From MGBC108787 sp964591225 (GTDB taxonomy: Bacteria; Bacillota_I; Bacilli_A; RF39; UBA660): 18,151 nt of DNA. The stretch spans positions 1 through 18,151 of the forward strand of contig CAZQAO010000016.1 in NCBI GenBank assembly GCA_964591225.1, read 5' to 3'. Positions within the stretch are counted from its first letter, which is position 1, and every line of letters starts with the position of its first letter. This document shows positions 7,091-14,261 of this stretch, piece after piece. The notes below the pieces were generated by a model. The model saw only the letters and a program-made list of their open reading frames with translations, searched no databases and was not told where the DNA came from. Made by a program: the position numbers and the translations under genes.

Positions 7091-7723
7091 ATGCAAGTTG
7101 AATTATGTCAGGAAAAAGTCGATGTCGTTTTAGTAAGAAAAAAAAATAAAAATATATATCTTCGTTTTAAAGATGATTTAAAACTTTATGCTACGTGTAA
7201 TAACTTTGTTACTGAAAAAGAAGTTTTACGGCTTATTTTAGCTAATAAACCTAAATTAGAAAAGATGTATCAAATGGCTAAAAAAGAGCAAGCCCAAAAC
7301 GCTCAGTTTTATTATTTAGGTAAGCCGTATACTATTGTATATAATCCCAATTTAAAAAATACGGAAATCCAAGGTGATTGTGTTTTTACTCCCAATGAAA
7401 AGGAACTCGCCAAATTTTATCAACAAGAATATTTACGAATTTTTCCGGCCGAAGTAAATCGCATCAAACCATATTTACCGGATATTCCCGAATTTACTTT
7501 GAAATATCGAACGATGAAATCGCGTTGGGGCGTATGTAATCCGACCAAAAAAATAGTTACTTTAAATACGGAATTATTAAAAAAAGATATTGATTTACTA
7601 GATTATGTCATTATTCATGAATTATGTCATTTCTATGAAGCAAATCATAGTCCCAAATTTTGGGAGCATGTTTCTAAATACTATCCCCACTATAAAGAAG
7701 CAAGAAAAAGATTGAGAGGTTAG
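7091..7723 (+). CDS. YgjP-like (DUF45/SprT-related) zinc metallopeptidase-type protein
   Basis: This 210-residue cytoplasmic protein has the YgjP-type metal site: HELCH (176-180) then H186 in EANHSPKFW, the HExxHxxxxNHxxxFW pattern. Other family signatures are the KSRWGVC block at about 143-149 and an N-terminal beta-rich part with VLVRKKNKNIYLRF. The family is related to SprT and WLM metallopeptidases; its physiological substrate is not settled. An in-frame ATG at 7064 would add nine residues but lies before the predicted transcription start and has no ribosome binding site, so the 7091 start is chosen. It is the first gene of a four-gene run with a SpoU methyltransferase, rimM and trmD, with only 4 bp to the next gene. 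Confidence 0.88.
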   Translation: MQVELCQEKVDVVLVRKKNKNIYLRFKDDLKLYATCNNFVTEKEVLRLILANKPKLEKMYQMAKKEQAQNAQFYYLGKPYTIVYNPNLKNTEIQGDCVFTPNEKELAKFYQQEYLRIFPAEVNRIKPYLPDIPEFTLKYRTMKSRWGVCNPTKKIVTLNTELLKKDIDLLDYVIIHELCHFYEANHSPKFWEHVSKYYPHYKEARKRLRG

Positions 7724-7727
7724 CTAA

Positions 7728-8450
7728 ATGTATATTGAATCATTAAATAATTCTCATGTTAAAGAATGGCTGAAATTAAAAACCAAAAAATATCGTGATC
7801 AAGAATGTTTATTTTTAATTGAAGGCGAACATCTAATCGAAGAAGCCCAAAAAAAGAATTGTCTTAAAGAAATTATTTCTCAAGATCCTAATTTGAAAGC
7901 CGATTATTATGTTTCACCTGTCATTATGAAAAAAATATGTAGTCAAGAAAGTAGTCCTTCGCGGATGGCTGTGTGTTTTAAAATACCAGAACAACCTTTA
8001 CAAAATAAAATTTTAGTCTTAGATGGAATTCAAGATCCAGGAAATTTAGGAACTATCATAAGAAGTGCGGTAGCTTTTGCTTTTGATACCATTGTTTTAA
8101 GTAATGACACGGTAGATTTATATAATGAAAAAGTTATTCGTTCAAGTGAAGGAATGTTATTTCATATCAATATTATTAGAACTGATTTAATACCATTTTT
8201 AAAGCAAGAGCAAAATACTTATACTATTTTCGGAACTGATGTTCATCGTGGTCAAGCTATTCGGAAACTACAAATGCCTCCAAATTTTATGTTAGTAATA
8301 GGTAATGAAGGCAAGGGGATAAAACCAGAAATTAAAGAATTATGTCACCAATTTATAAACTTACCCATGACGAAAAACTGTGAATCTTTGAATGCTGCTG
8401 TAGCAGCTAGTATATTAATGTATGAATGTTTCGAGGGATTAAATGAATAA
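7728..8450 (+). CDS. TrmH/SpoU family RNA 2'-O-methyltransferase
   Basis: The product (240 residues) would methylate a ribose 2'-OH in rRNA or tRNA with S-adenosylmethionine. Residues about 1-85 form the substrate-binding domain (CLFLIEGEHLIEEA at 27-40), and about 94-238 the knotted SPOUT domain. All three SpoU motifs are visible: motif 1 with Asn106 and Arg112 (GNLGTIIRSA), motif 2 GNEGKGI at 192-198, and motif 3 CESLNAAVAASILMYE at 218-233. It overlaps rimM by 8 bp and follows the YgjP-like gene by 4 bp, so all are co-transcribed. The target nucleotide cannot be told from sequence; RlmB-, TrmH- and YsgA/RlmP-like members look alike at this level. Confidence 0.92.
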   Translation: MYIESLNNSHVKEWLKLKTKKYRDQECLFLIEGEHLIEEAQKKNCLKEIISQDPNLKADYYVSPVIMKKICSQESSPSRMAVCFKIPEQPLQNKILVLDGIQDPGNLGTIIRSAVAFAFDTIVLSNDTVDLYNEKVIRSSEGMLFHINIIRTDLIPFLKQEQNTYTIFGTDVHRGQAIRKLQMPPNFMLVIGNEGKGIKPEIKELCHQFINLPMTKNCESLNAAVAASILMYECFEGLNE

Positions 8451-8940
8451 AGAATATGTATGTATTGGTAAGATTGTCAATACTCATGGTATTCATGGGG
8501 AATTGCGAATTCTTAGCCAATTTGAAAAAAAAGATCGAGTTTTTAAAAAAGGTATTACTTTTTATATCGGTAAAGATAAAATTCCAGAGGTAGTTACCCA
8601 ATATCGTCCCCACAAAGAATTTGACATGGTAATTTTTCAAAATTATACGAATATAAATGAAGTTTTAAAATATAAAAATCAATTAGTTTATGTTAGTCGA
8701 GAAGATTTGAATCTTAAAAAAGACGAATATCTTTATACTGATCTTTTAGGTGCTAATATTTTTTGGAACGAAGAATTAGTAGGGGTAGGATCAGAAATTG
8801 TGGGCAATAACGGTAATGTGCTGTTATTAGTTAAAGGAAAGAAAAATTTTTATATTCCTTTACATGGTCCGTTTATTAAAACCGTAGATTATCAAAATAA
8901 AAAAGTAGTAGTAGAAAATATTGAAGGATTGATGATATGA
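8443..8940 (+). CDS. rimM: Ribosome maturation factor RimM
   Basis: RimM assists 16S rRNA processing and 30S head assembly through ribosomal protein S19. The 165-residue product has the N-terminal RimM barrel with the signature IGKIVNTHGIHGELRI at about residues 6-21, and a C-terminal PRC-barrel at about 93-165 (LYTDLLGANIFWN, later FYIPLHGPFIKTVD). Length and domain order are normal. It starts inside the methyltransferase gene and its TGA stop overlaps the trmD start (ATGA), the usual rimM-trmD coupling. In many Bacilli rpsP lies upstream and rplS downstream; neither is here. Confidence 0.95.
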   Translation: MNKEYVCIGKIVNTHGIHGELRILSQFEKKDRVFKKGITFYIGKDKIPEVVTQYRPHKEFDMVIFQNYTNINEVLKYKNQLVYVSREDLNLKKDEYLYTDLLGANIFWNEELVGVGSEIVGNNGNVLLLVKGKKNFYIPLHGPFIKTVDYQNKKVVVENIEGLMI

Positions 8941-9599
8941 AAATAGATATATTAACTTTATTTCCTAAAATGTTTGAAGGTTTTTTAAATGAATCGATTA
9001 TTAAACGAGCGATTGATCAAGGTTTAGTAACCATTGAAATTATTAATTTTCGGGATTTTTCCAAATTAAATAATCAGCAAGTTGACGATACGCCCTACGG
9101 TGGTGGTAGGGGAATGGTTTTAAGACCAGAACCTATAGTAGATGCAATATTAAGTAGGAAAACCAAAGAATCGAAAGTTATTTTAATGTGTCCACAAGGT
9201 AAACCTTATCACCAACAAAAAGCCTTTGAATTAAGAAAAGAAAAACATTTAATTTTAGTGTGTGGTCATTATGAAGGATTTGATGAACGAATTCGGGAGT
9301 TTGTCGATGAAGAAATAAGTATTGGCGATTACATTTTAACGGGAGGAGAATTGCCAGCTATGGTAATTAGTGATAGTATTATTAGACTTTTAGAAGGAGT
9401 TATCAAAAAAGAGTCCTATGAAGAAGAGTCATTTTCCCAAAATTTACTTGACTATCCCGTTTATACGAAACCGCAAGAGTTTCGAGGTTTAAAAGTACCT
9501 GATGTCTTATTAAGTGGCAACCATCAAAAAATTAAGGAATGGCGCCACCAAGAACAATTAAAAAAAACGCAAGCCAAGCGTCATGATTTACTCAAATAA
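8937..9599 (+). CDS. trmD: tRNA (guanosine(37)-N1)-methyltransferase TrmD
   Basis: TrmD methylates G37 next to the anticodon using S-adenosylmethionine and prevents +1 frameshifting. The sequence shows the start MKIDILTLFPKMFEGF, DDTPYGGGRGMVL at 50-62, and the trefoil-knot cofactor segments LVCGHYEGFDERI (107-119) and SIGDYILTGGELP (128-140). It ends with the linker and C-terminal tRNA-binding part (YTKPQEFRGLKVPDVLLSG then HQKIKEWRHQEQL). The 220-residue length is slightly short compared with 230-250, with loss at the extreme C-terminus. It overlaps rimM by 4 bp. No convincing terminator follows, and the next gene upstream region has its own promoter. Confidence 0.97.
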   Translation: MKIDILTLFPKMFEGFLNESIIKRAIDQGLVTIEIINFRDFSKLNNQQVDDTPYGGGRGMVLRPEPIVDAILSRKTKESKVILMCPQGKPYHQQKAFELRKEKHLILVCGHYEGFDERIREFVDEEISIGDYILTGGELPAMVISDSIIRLLEGVIKKESYEEESFSQNLLDYPVYTKPQEFRGLKVPDVLLSGNHQKIKEWRHQEQLKKTQAKRHDLLK

Positions 9600-9636
9600 T
9601 TCATATATTATAAAGAATAAATAACTATTTTTAAAC

Positions 9637-9664
9637 TTGACAATTATTTACTTTTTATTAAAAT
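9637..9664 (+). promoter_or_regulatory. Repeat-family promoter, copy 1
   Basis: TTGACA (9637-9642), 16 bp and TAAAAT (9659-9664) precede the first solenoid gene. The predicted leader is only about 17 nt. The same arrangement recurs at 10794, 15085 and 16092. Confidence 0.7.
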
Positions 9665-9687
9665 AAAACAACGAAAAGAGGATTTTT

Positions 9688-10737
9688 ATGCAAGGTAATA
9701 TTTATAAACAAATTATTAAAAAACTCCAAGAATTTAATTTAATATCTAATTTTCAAAGTATTGATGAATTAAATATGTGGATATTAAAATTAAATAATAA
9801 ACAAATAACTAATTTTTTAAGTGTAGACCAAATTAAACCAAGTATAGCCCCTATATTATTAGATATCATTTTTTTACAAAGTGATTATTTTCAAAGTGAT
9901 TTAAATTTAATAGTGACAGCTCAAGATTTAGCTTTAGAAAAAGAATTAATGAGTACTGCGCGTGTGATAGATTCTTTAAATAGTCCGTATCATGAAGCCG
10001 ATATGAATCTAATTTTTAATGCTAACTCTTTAATAAAAGCCCAAGAATTAGGTAGTACAGCCCGAAGTATGAGTTCTTTAAAAAGTTTGTATCATGAAAC
10101 CGATATGAATTTAATTGCGCATGCTAAAACCAATATGATTGCTATAGAACTCGGAAATACTGCCCGGAATATGAATTCATTAGATAGTTTTTATCATAAA
10201 AGAGATATGGAATTAATAGCAAGAGCTATTTCTAGTGATTTAGCTAAATGTTTAGGTAATACTGCTTGTGATATGGAATCTTTAGGTTGGTTTTATCATG
10301 AAAGTGATATGAATCTTATTGATATGGCTAAATCTAATGATATTGCTAAAGAGTTAGCTCGAACTGCTCGTAATATTAATTCTTTAATGGGACCTAATCA
10401 TAATACCGATATGCAATTGATTGCCAAAGCTAGTTCACCAATGATTGCCCAATCTCTAGGTTGGACTGCTCGCAATATCGATTCTTTAAATAGTAGATAT
10501 CACGAGACGGATATGAACCTTATTGCGACAGCTGCTTCCGATAATATTGCCAGTTCTTTAGGATGGATTGCTCGCGACTTAGATTCTTTAAATAGTCCCT
10601 ATCATGAAACTGATATGTGTTTAGTAGCTACTTCTAAAATTGATGATTATACTATCAATGATTTAGTTAATAGTATGGGTGATGAAGAAGAAGTAACCTT
10701 AAATTTACTTAATAAAAAAAGAAATTCAGGATTTTAA
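9688..10737 (+). CDS. 34-residue-repeat solenoid protein, paralog A
   Basis: I do not recognise this family. The 349-residue product has no signal peptide or membrane span and is probably cytoplasmic. Residues 1-65 are the shared N-terminal domain (YKQIIKKLQ, ELNMWILKLNNKQITNFLS). Then come eight units: a divergent one (YFQSDLNLI at 67-75) and seven with Tyr/Asn-His in exact 34-residue register at 101, 135, 169, 203, 237, 271 and 305. Each unit reads as two helices: HExDMNLIxxAK and DxIAxELGxTARxxxSL. The pattern suggests an alpha-solenoid; the period equals that of TPRs, but the TPR consensus is absent. Residues about 330-349 are the acidic then basic tail (GDEEEV, LLNKKR). It has its own promoter and terminator. 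The function is unknown; peptide or protein binding is only what such folds often do. Confidence 0.85.
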   Translation: MQGNIYKQIIKKLQEFNLISNFQSIDELNMWILKLNNKQITNFLSVDQIKPSIAPILLDIIFLQSDYFQSDLNLIVTAQDLALEKELMSTARVIDSLNSPYHEADMNLIFNANSLIKAQELGSTARSMSSLKSLYHETDMNLIAHAKTNMIAIELGNTARNMNSLDSFYHKRDMELIARAISSDLAKCLGNTACDMESLGWFYHESDMNLIDMAKSNDIAKELARTARNINSLMGPNHNTDMQLIAKASSPMIAQSLGWTARNIDSLNSRYHETDMNLIATAASDNIASSLGWIARDLDSLNSPYHETDMCLVATSKIDDYTINDLVNSMGDEEEVTLNLLNKKRNSGF

Positions 10738-10751
10738 AAATAATTATTATT

Positions 10752-10779
10752 AATGCTAGCTTAAGGCGGGCATTTTTTT
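10752..10779 (+). terminator. Terminator after paralog A
   Basis: ATGC(T)..GC at 10753-10760 pairs with GC..(G)GCAT at 10766-10773 with one internal mismatch and a small loop, followed by seven T (10773-10779). The stem is imperfect, but its place after the stop codon and the T-run support it. Confidence 0.65.
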
Positions 10780-10793
10780 AAATACTATAAAAC

Positions 10794-10821
10794 TTGACAT
10801 TTACTTAATTTTTATTAAAAT
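10794..10821 (+). promoter_or_regulatory. Repeat-family promoter, copy 2
   Basis: TTGACA (10794-10799), 16 bp and TAAAAT (10816-10821). From 10809 through the start codon to 10852 the sequence is identical over 44 bp to 9652-9695 upstream of paralog A. Confidence 0.7.
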
Positions 10822-10844
10822 AAAACAACGAAAAGAGGATTTTT

Positions 10845-12071
10845 ATGCAAGGAAGTATTTATAAACAAATTATCCAAAAAGTACAAGAACTAAAATTAAG
10901 AAATTGTTTTAAAGATGCAATGGAATTAAATAAATGGATATTAAAATTAAATGATCGGCAAATAACTAATTTTTTAAGTATCGATATTAAACTAGAATCT
11001 TATCTTGCCGATATCTTAATCGATTTAACTTTTTTAAATAGTCCCTATTTTCAACATGATATCAAATTATTAGAAAGTGCTGTTTCTGATGAAACTATTT
11101 TATCTTTAGGATGGATTGCTAGTAGCTATAATTCTTTAAATAGTCCGTATCACGAAGTCGATATGAATTTGATTGCGAGTGCTTCATCTGACGATATTGC
11201 TAGAGAACTAAGATGGACTGCTTGTAACTCCCTTTCACTTGCTAGTCCGTATCATGAATCTGATATGAATTTAATTGCTAGTGCTAAAAACGGTGAGATA
11301 GCTAACCAATTAAATCGTCCCGCCCAAAGTTTATTGAGTTTAAATAGTCCGTGTCATGAGTCTGATATGAACTTAATTGCGAGGGCCAGAACCTTACGTA
11401 TTGCTACGGAATTAAGTTGGACTGCGGTCGATAAAGATTCTTTAGCAAGTTTAACTCATGAAAGAGATATGAATCTGATTTATAATGCTAAAACTGATGC
11501 CAAAGCCAAATATTTAGGAGATACTGCCATAAATCCTTATTCTTTAAATACTATTTATCATGAAATTGATATGAATTTAATTGCCAATGCTTTAAATGAT
11601 AAAATTGCTTTTGGACTATCTTGGGTAGCTAGTAATTATTATTCTTTAAATGGTATTTATCACAAATATGATATGGAACTAATTAGCCAAGCTAAGTCAA
11701 ATATTATTTTAAAACAATTAATTTTAACTGCCTGTGATCCTGATTCTTTAGCTGATTTATTTCATGAACATGATATGGAATTAATAGCTAATGCGAAAAC
11801 TAGCGGTATAGCAGATTTAATAGGTTGTATGGCTAGAGATCCTAACTCTTTAAAAAGTATGACTCATTCTCGAGATATCGAAATGATTGCCAATGCGAAA
11901 ACTGATGAGGAAGCTTTACAATTAGAACAAGCAGTTAAAAATAAAAATCAAATATATGCAGAAACCAAGAGTAATGCTAATGATTATTATATTAATAATA
12001 TTAATGATTTAATTTTTGATGATGAAGAAATAGATATGGATGTTTTAAATCGCAAGATAAGTAAGAATTAA
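10845..12071 (+). CDS. 34-residue-repeat solenoid protein, paralog B
   Basis: This is a 408-residue member of the local family. It has the same N-terminal domain (residues 1-66, YKQIIQKVQELKLRN, ELNKWILKLNDRQITNFLS) and about nine units. His and Asp of the core are kept in most units (YHEVDM, YHESDM, CHESDM, THERDM, YHEIDM, YHKYDM, FHEHDM); the last unit, THSRDIEMI, is degenerate. After it a longer Asn/Lys-rich linker (about residues 365-390) leads to the tail FDDEEIDMDVLNRK. No signal peptide or membrane span. The promoter, leader and start codon are near-identical to those of paralog A, pointing to gene duplication. Paralog C follows after 12 bp, so B and C form an operon. Function unknown. 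Confidence 0.85.
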   Translation: MQGSIYKQIIQKVQELKLRNCFKDAMELNKWILKLNDRQITNFLSIDIKLESYLADILIDLTFLNSPYFQHDIKLLESAVSDETILSLGWIASSYNSLNSPYHEVDMNLIASASSDDIARELRWTACNSLSLASPYHESDMNLIASAKNGEIANQLNRPAQSLLSLNSPCHESDMNLIARARTLRIATELSWTAVDKDSLASLTHERDMNLIYNAKTDAKAKYLGDTAINPYSLNTIYHEIDMNLIANALNDKIAFGLSWVASNYYSLNGIYHKYDMELISQAKSNIILKQLILTACDPDSLADLFHEHDMELIANAKTSGIADLIGCMARDPNSLKSMTHSRDIEMIANAKTDEEALQLEQAVKNKNQIYAETKSNANDYYINNINDLIFDDEEIDMDVLNRKISKN

Positions 12072-12083
12072 AGGAGAATATAT

Positions 12084-13028
12084 ATGTCCGGATATATTTA
12101 TAAACAAATTATTAAAAAAATTCAAGATAATAATTTGCTAGAATATTTTGCTGATATTAATGAATTAAATCAATGGATTTTAGGTTTAAATAGTAACCAA
12201 ATTAACAATTTTTTACATATCAATTTAGCTTTAAAACCAGATGTAATTAGGCAAGTATTAAGTTATGATTTTTTAAATAGAGATTCGCTTGTAAATGATA
12301 TTGCCTATATAAATAATGCCCAAACTATGGCTATTGCTTCCGAATTATGTCTAGCAACTCAAGAATTAGCTAATTTAAATAGTCCGTATTATAAAACAGA
12401 TATGAATATGATTGCGCATGCCAAAACCGATAAACTAGCCCATAGTTTGCATCTAGTAGCTAGTTGTCCTTTTTCTTTAAATAGTCCCTATCACGAAACT
12501 GATATGAATCTAATTAATAATGCTTTAAATGATGTAATTGCTAGTGAGTTAGCTGAGACTGCCATTGATGACGAATCTTTAAAAAGTATTTATCATGAAG
12601 CAGATATGAATATGATCGCGAGTGCTAAAAATAATGCTCTTGCGAGAGTACTAGGTTATGTTTCAAGAAGTTTTGTATCTTTAGCTAATCCTTATCATCA
12701 TCAAGATATGGAGTTAATAGCCGGGGCAGAAACTAATAAAATAGCTCAAGAATTGCGAAAAACTGCTACTAATAAAGATTCTTTACAAAGCACTTATCAC
12801 GAAACGGATATGAATATGATTGCTAATGCTAAAAATGATCTCATAGCTTTAGAATTAGGTAGTACTGCGCGCGATAAAGAGTCTTTAAAAAATATTAATC
12901 ATGCCAATGTGATGGAAATAATTGCGAGTACCAAAACGGATGCAGAAATGATAAGTGATTTACTAACCAATATTAATGATAACGAAGAAGTAGATTCGAT
13001 CGTTTTAAAAAGAAAATGCCAAAGGTAA
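12084..13028 (+). CDS. 34-residue-repeat solenoid protein, paralog C
   Basis: At 314 residues this is the shortest complete family member. Its N-terminal domain (YKQIIKKIQDNNLLEYF, ELNQWILGLNSNQINNFL) is followed by a strongly changed first unit (NRDSLVNDIAYI) and about six more. The cores read YYKTDM, YHETDM, YHEADM, YHHQDM and YHETDM, then the degenerate NHANVMEII. It ends with the tail NDNEEVDSIVLKRK. It is translated from AAGGAG only 12 bp after paralog B, without its own promoter. No signal peptide or membrane span. No function can be assigned. Confidence 0.85.
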   Translation: MSGYIYKQIIKKIQDNNLLEYFADINELNQWILGLNSNQINNFLHINLALKPDVIRQVLSYDFLNRDSLVNDIAYINNAQTMAIASELCLATQELANLNSPYYKTDMNMIAHAKTDKLAHSLHLVASCPFSLNSPYHETDMNLINNALNDVIASELAETAIDDESLKSIYHEADMNMIASAKNNALARVLGYVSRSFVSLANPYHHQDMELIAGAETNKIAQELRKTATNKDSLQSTYHETDMNMIANAKNDLIALELGSTARDKESLKNINHANVMEIIASTKTDAEMISDLLTNINDNEEVDSIVLKRKCQR

Positions 13029-13037
13029 GGTAACTAA

Positions 13038-13066
13038 TTGCATTTTTTTCTTTATTTTAATAAAAT
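13038..13066 (+). promoter_or_regulatory. Promoter with perfect palindrome over the -10
   Basis: TTGCAT (13038-13043), 17 bp and TAAAAT (13061-13066). A perfect 10-bp inverted repeat (13050-13059 with 13061-13070, CTTTATTTTA and its complement) is centred on the spacer end and covers the -10. It may be an operator, or simply a by-product of A+T-rich sequence. Confidence 0.5.
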
Positions 13067-13095
13067 AAAGATATATTAGATGAAGAGGATTTTTT

Positions 13096-13521
13096 ATGAC
13101 AGGTTATATAATTAAGAAAAAAAATAGGAATAAAAAGATTGTCCAATTTGATTTTCAAGCCGAAGGATATGCTTTCCAACCCCATATTAAAAATGAAAAT
13201 TTTATTCAAGTGAGTGAACTATGTGTGCTGGATGAAACTTTTATCCATGGGATAATTTTAAGACATTTTGCTAAATCTTTTCGGCGGTTGGCGGCCATTA
13301 CTTATAGTGTCGTTAATGATGAAGATTCCACTAGTGCCGATGCCATTATTGCTTTGGATGAAGTAGCTAAACAAAAAACCCTCTTAATTCGAAAAGATAA
13401 AGAATATTTAACTAAAAAAGAAGAAGAACAAATGGTGAAACGATTAAAAATGTTAGAAAAAGAACTAAAAGATAAATTAGTAGTGTTACGAAAGACAGAA
13501 ACTGAAACTTTTTCGCGGTAG
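13096..13521 (+). CDS. Conserved-looking unknown protein (141 aa) inside the repeat array
   Basis: I do not recognise this protein. It has 141 residues, no signal peptide or membrane span, and a basic N-terminus (MTGYIIKKKNRNKK). A central part (about 15-85) contains HGIILRHFAKSFRRLAAI and a Asp/Ser-rich turn NDEDSTSADA. A long charged C-terminal helix (about 88-135) is probably a coiled coil. There are no 34-residue units. Its ribosome binding site and first codons (GAGGATTTTTT, then Met-x-Gly-Tyr-Ile) resemble those of the repeat genes, as does the TTTTAATAAAAT promoter region. It therefore shares a 5' context with them though not a protein family. A coding call is supported by length, start signals and codon use like its neighbours. 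Confidence 0.75.
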   Translation: MTGYIIKKKNRNKKIVQFDFQAEGYAFQPHIKNENFIQVSELCVLDETFIHGIILRHFAKSFRRLAAITYSVVNDEDSTSADAIIALDEVAKQKTLLIRKDKEYLTKKEEEQMVKRLKMLEKELKDKLVVLRKTETETFSR

Positions 13522-13538
13522 TAATTTAACATAGTTTT

Positions 13539-13547
13539 TGCTAAAAT
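13539..13547 (+). promoter_or_regulatory. Extended -10 promoter of trmB
   Basis: TG-C-TAAAAT (13539-13547) is an extended -10 with no good -35. It sits 17 bp before the trmB start, which is preceded by GAGGTG. Confidence 0.45.
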
Positions 13548-13564
13548 GAAGACGAGGTGAAAGT

Positions 13565-14203
13565 ATGCGTTATAATGTGGTCAAAGGCGCTAAAGAGATA
13601 CTAGAAAATAGTCCTTATGTTGTCAAAAATCCTGAAAACTATCGAAATAATTGGTCTGAACTTTTTCAAAATAATCATCCTATTTGTTTAGAACTGGGCA
13701 TGGGAAGAGGAATATTTTTAATTGCCATGGCTAAACAAAATCCCCATATCAATTATATTGGCTTAGAATTAGATGCTTCTCAAACCGCTACAGCTATTAA
13801 AAATATCGGTTCTCAAAAATTACCTAATTTAAAAATTATTTGTGGTGATGCTTTAAATATTGCTAATTATTTTGGCAAAGAAATCGATACTATTTATTTA
13901 ACTTTTTCAGAACCATGGCCCAAGAAACAAGATGAAAAAAAAAGGTTTACTTCCCCAACTTATTTAAAATTATATGATCGAATTTTTAAAAAACATAAAC
14001 ATATTATTTTAAAAACCGATAATAAAATTTTATTTGCTTCGTCTTTAGAAAATCTAAGTGAATTTTGGTATACCTTTAACCGAGTTAGTTTAGATTTACA
14101 TCATGATGAGCGCCATATTCCCAATGTCATGACTGACTTCGAAGTTCAATATTATAAAGAACATCGTCCGATCTACTATGTCGATGCTATTTTTAAAGAG
14201 TAA
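13565..14203 (+). CDS. trmB: tRNA (guanine(46)-N7)-methyltransferase TrmB
   Basis: TrmB adds N7-methyl to G46 in the variable loop of tRNAs, using S-adenosylmethionine. The 212-residue product shows the Rossmann cofactor motif LELGMGRG (42-49), the acidic GLELD strand end (66-70), CGDA (93-96), and the catalytic/tRNA segment FSEPWPKKQDEKKRF (114-128). The last is a variant of SDPWPK with Glu for Asp. Near the C-terminus come LHHDE and MTDFEVQYYKEHRPIYY, the expected T(D/N)FE signature. Length is normal. It is a housekeeping gene lying within the repeat-protein array, with its own weak promoter and a 61-bp gap to the next strong promoter. Confidence 0.96.
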   Translation: MRYNVVKGAKEILENSPYVVKNPENYRNNWSELFQNNHPICLELGMGRGIFLIAMAKQNPHINYIGLELDASQTATAIKNIGSQKLPNLKIICGDALNIANYFGKEIDTIYLTFSEPWPKKQDEKKRFTSPTYLKLYDRIFKKHKHIILKTDNKILFASSLENLSEFWYTFNRVSLDLHHDERHIPNVMTDFEVQYYKEHRPIYYVDAIFKE

Positions 14204-14207
14204 AATT

Positions 14208-14236
14208 TTGACAAATATCCCTAAATAAGTTATAAT
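14208..14236 (+). promoter_or_regulatory. Consensus sigma-A promoter of the HExxH-protein gene
   Basis: TTGACA (14208-14213), a 17-bp spacer and TATAAT (14231-14236) match the sigma-A consensus exactly, the best promoter in the window. The ribosome binding site is the run of five G at 14250-14254. Confidence 0.85.
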
Positions 14237-14261
14237 ACCCCATAAAAAAGGGGGATTTTTT

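Noticed and set aside
8407..8640. Reverse-strand open frame across the methyltransferase/rimM junction
   Set aside because: It lies entirely opposite two well-recognised genes and has no start signals.
9688..10737. TPR protein
   Set aside because: The 34-residue period fits, but the conserved positions (His7, Asp10, Met11, Leu13, Ala15) do not match the TPR signature.
13302..13532. Reverse-strand open frame opposite the 141-residue gene
   Set aside because: Low-complexity Ser/Phe translation antisense to a gene with good promoter, ribosome binding site and coding-like composition.
14238..14261. CCCC/GGGGG hairpin followed by a T-run just before the HExxH gene, looking like a terminator or attenuator
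   Set aside because: The C-run lies before the predicted transcription start (about 14243), so the RNA would lack the left arm. The G-run is more simply the ribosome binding site.
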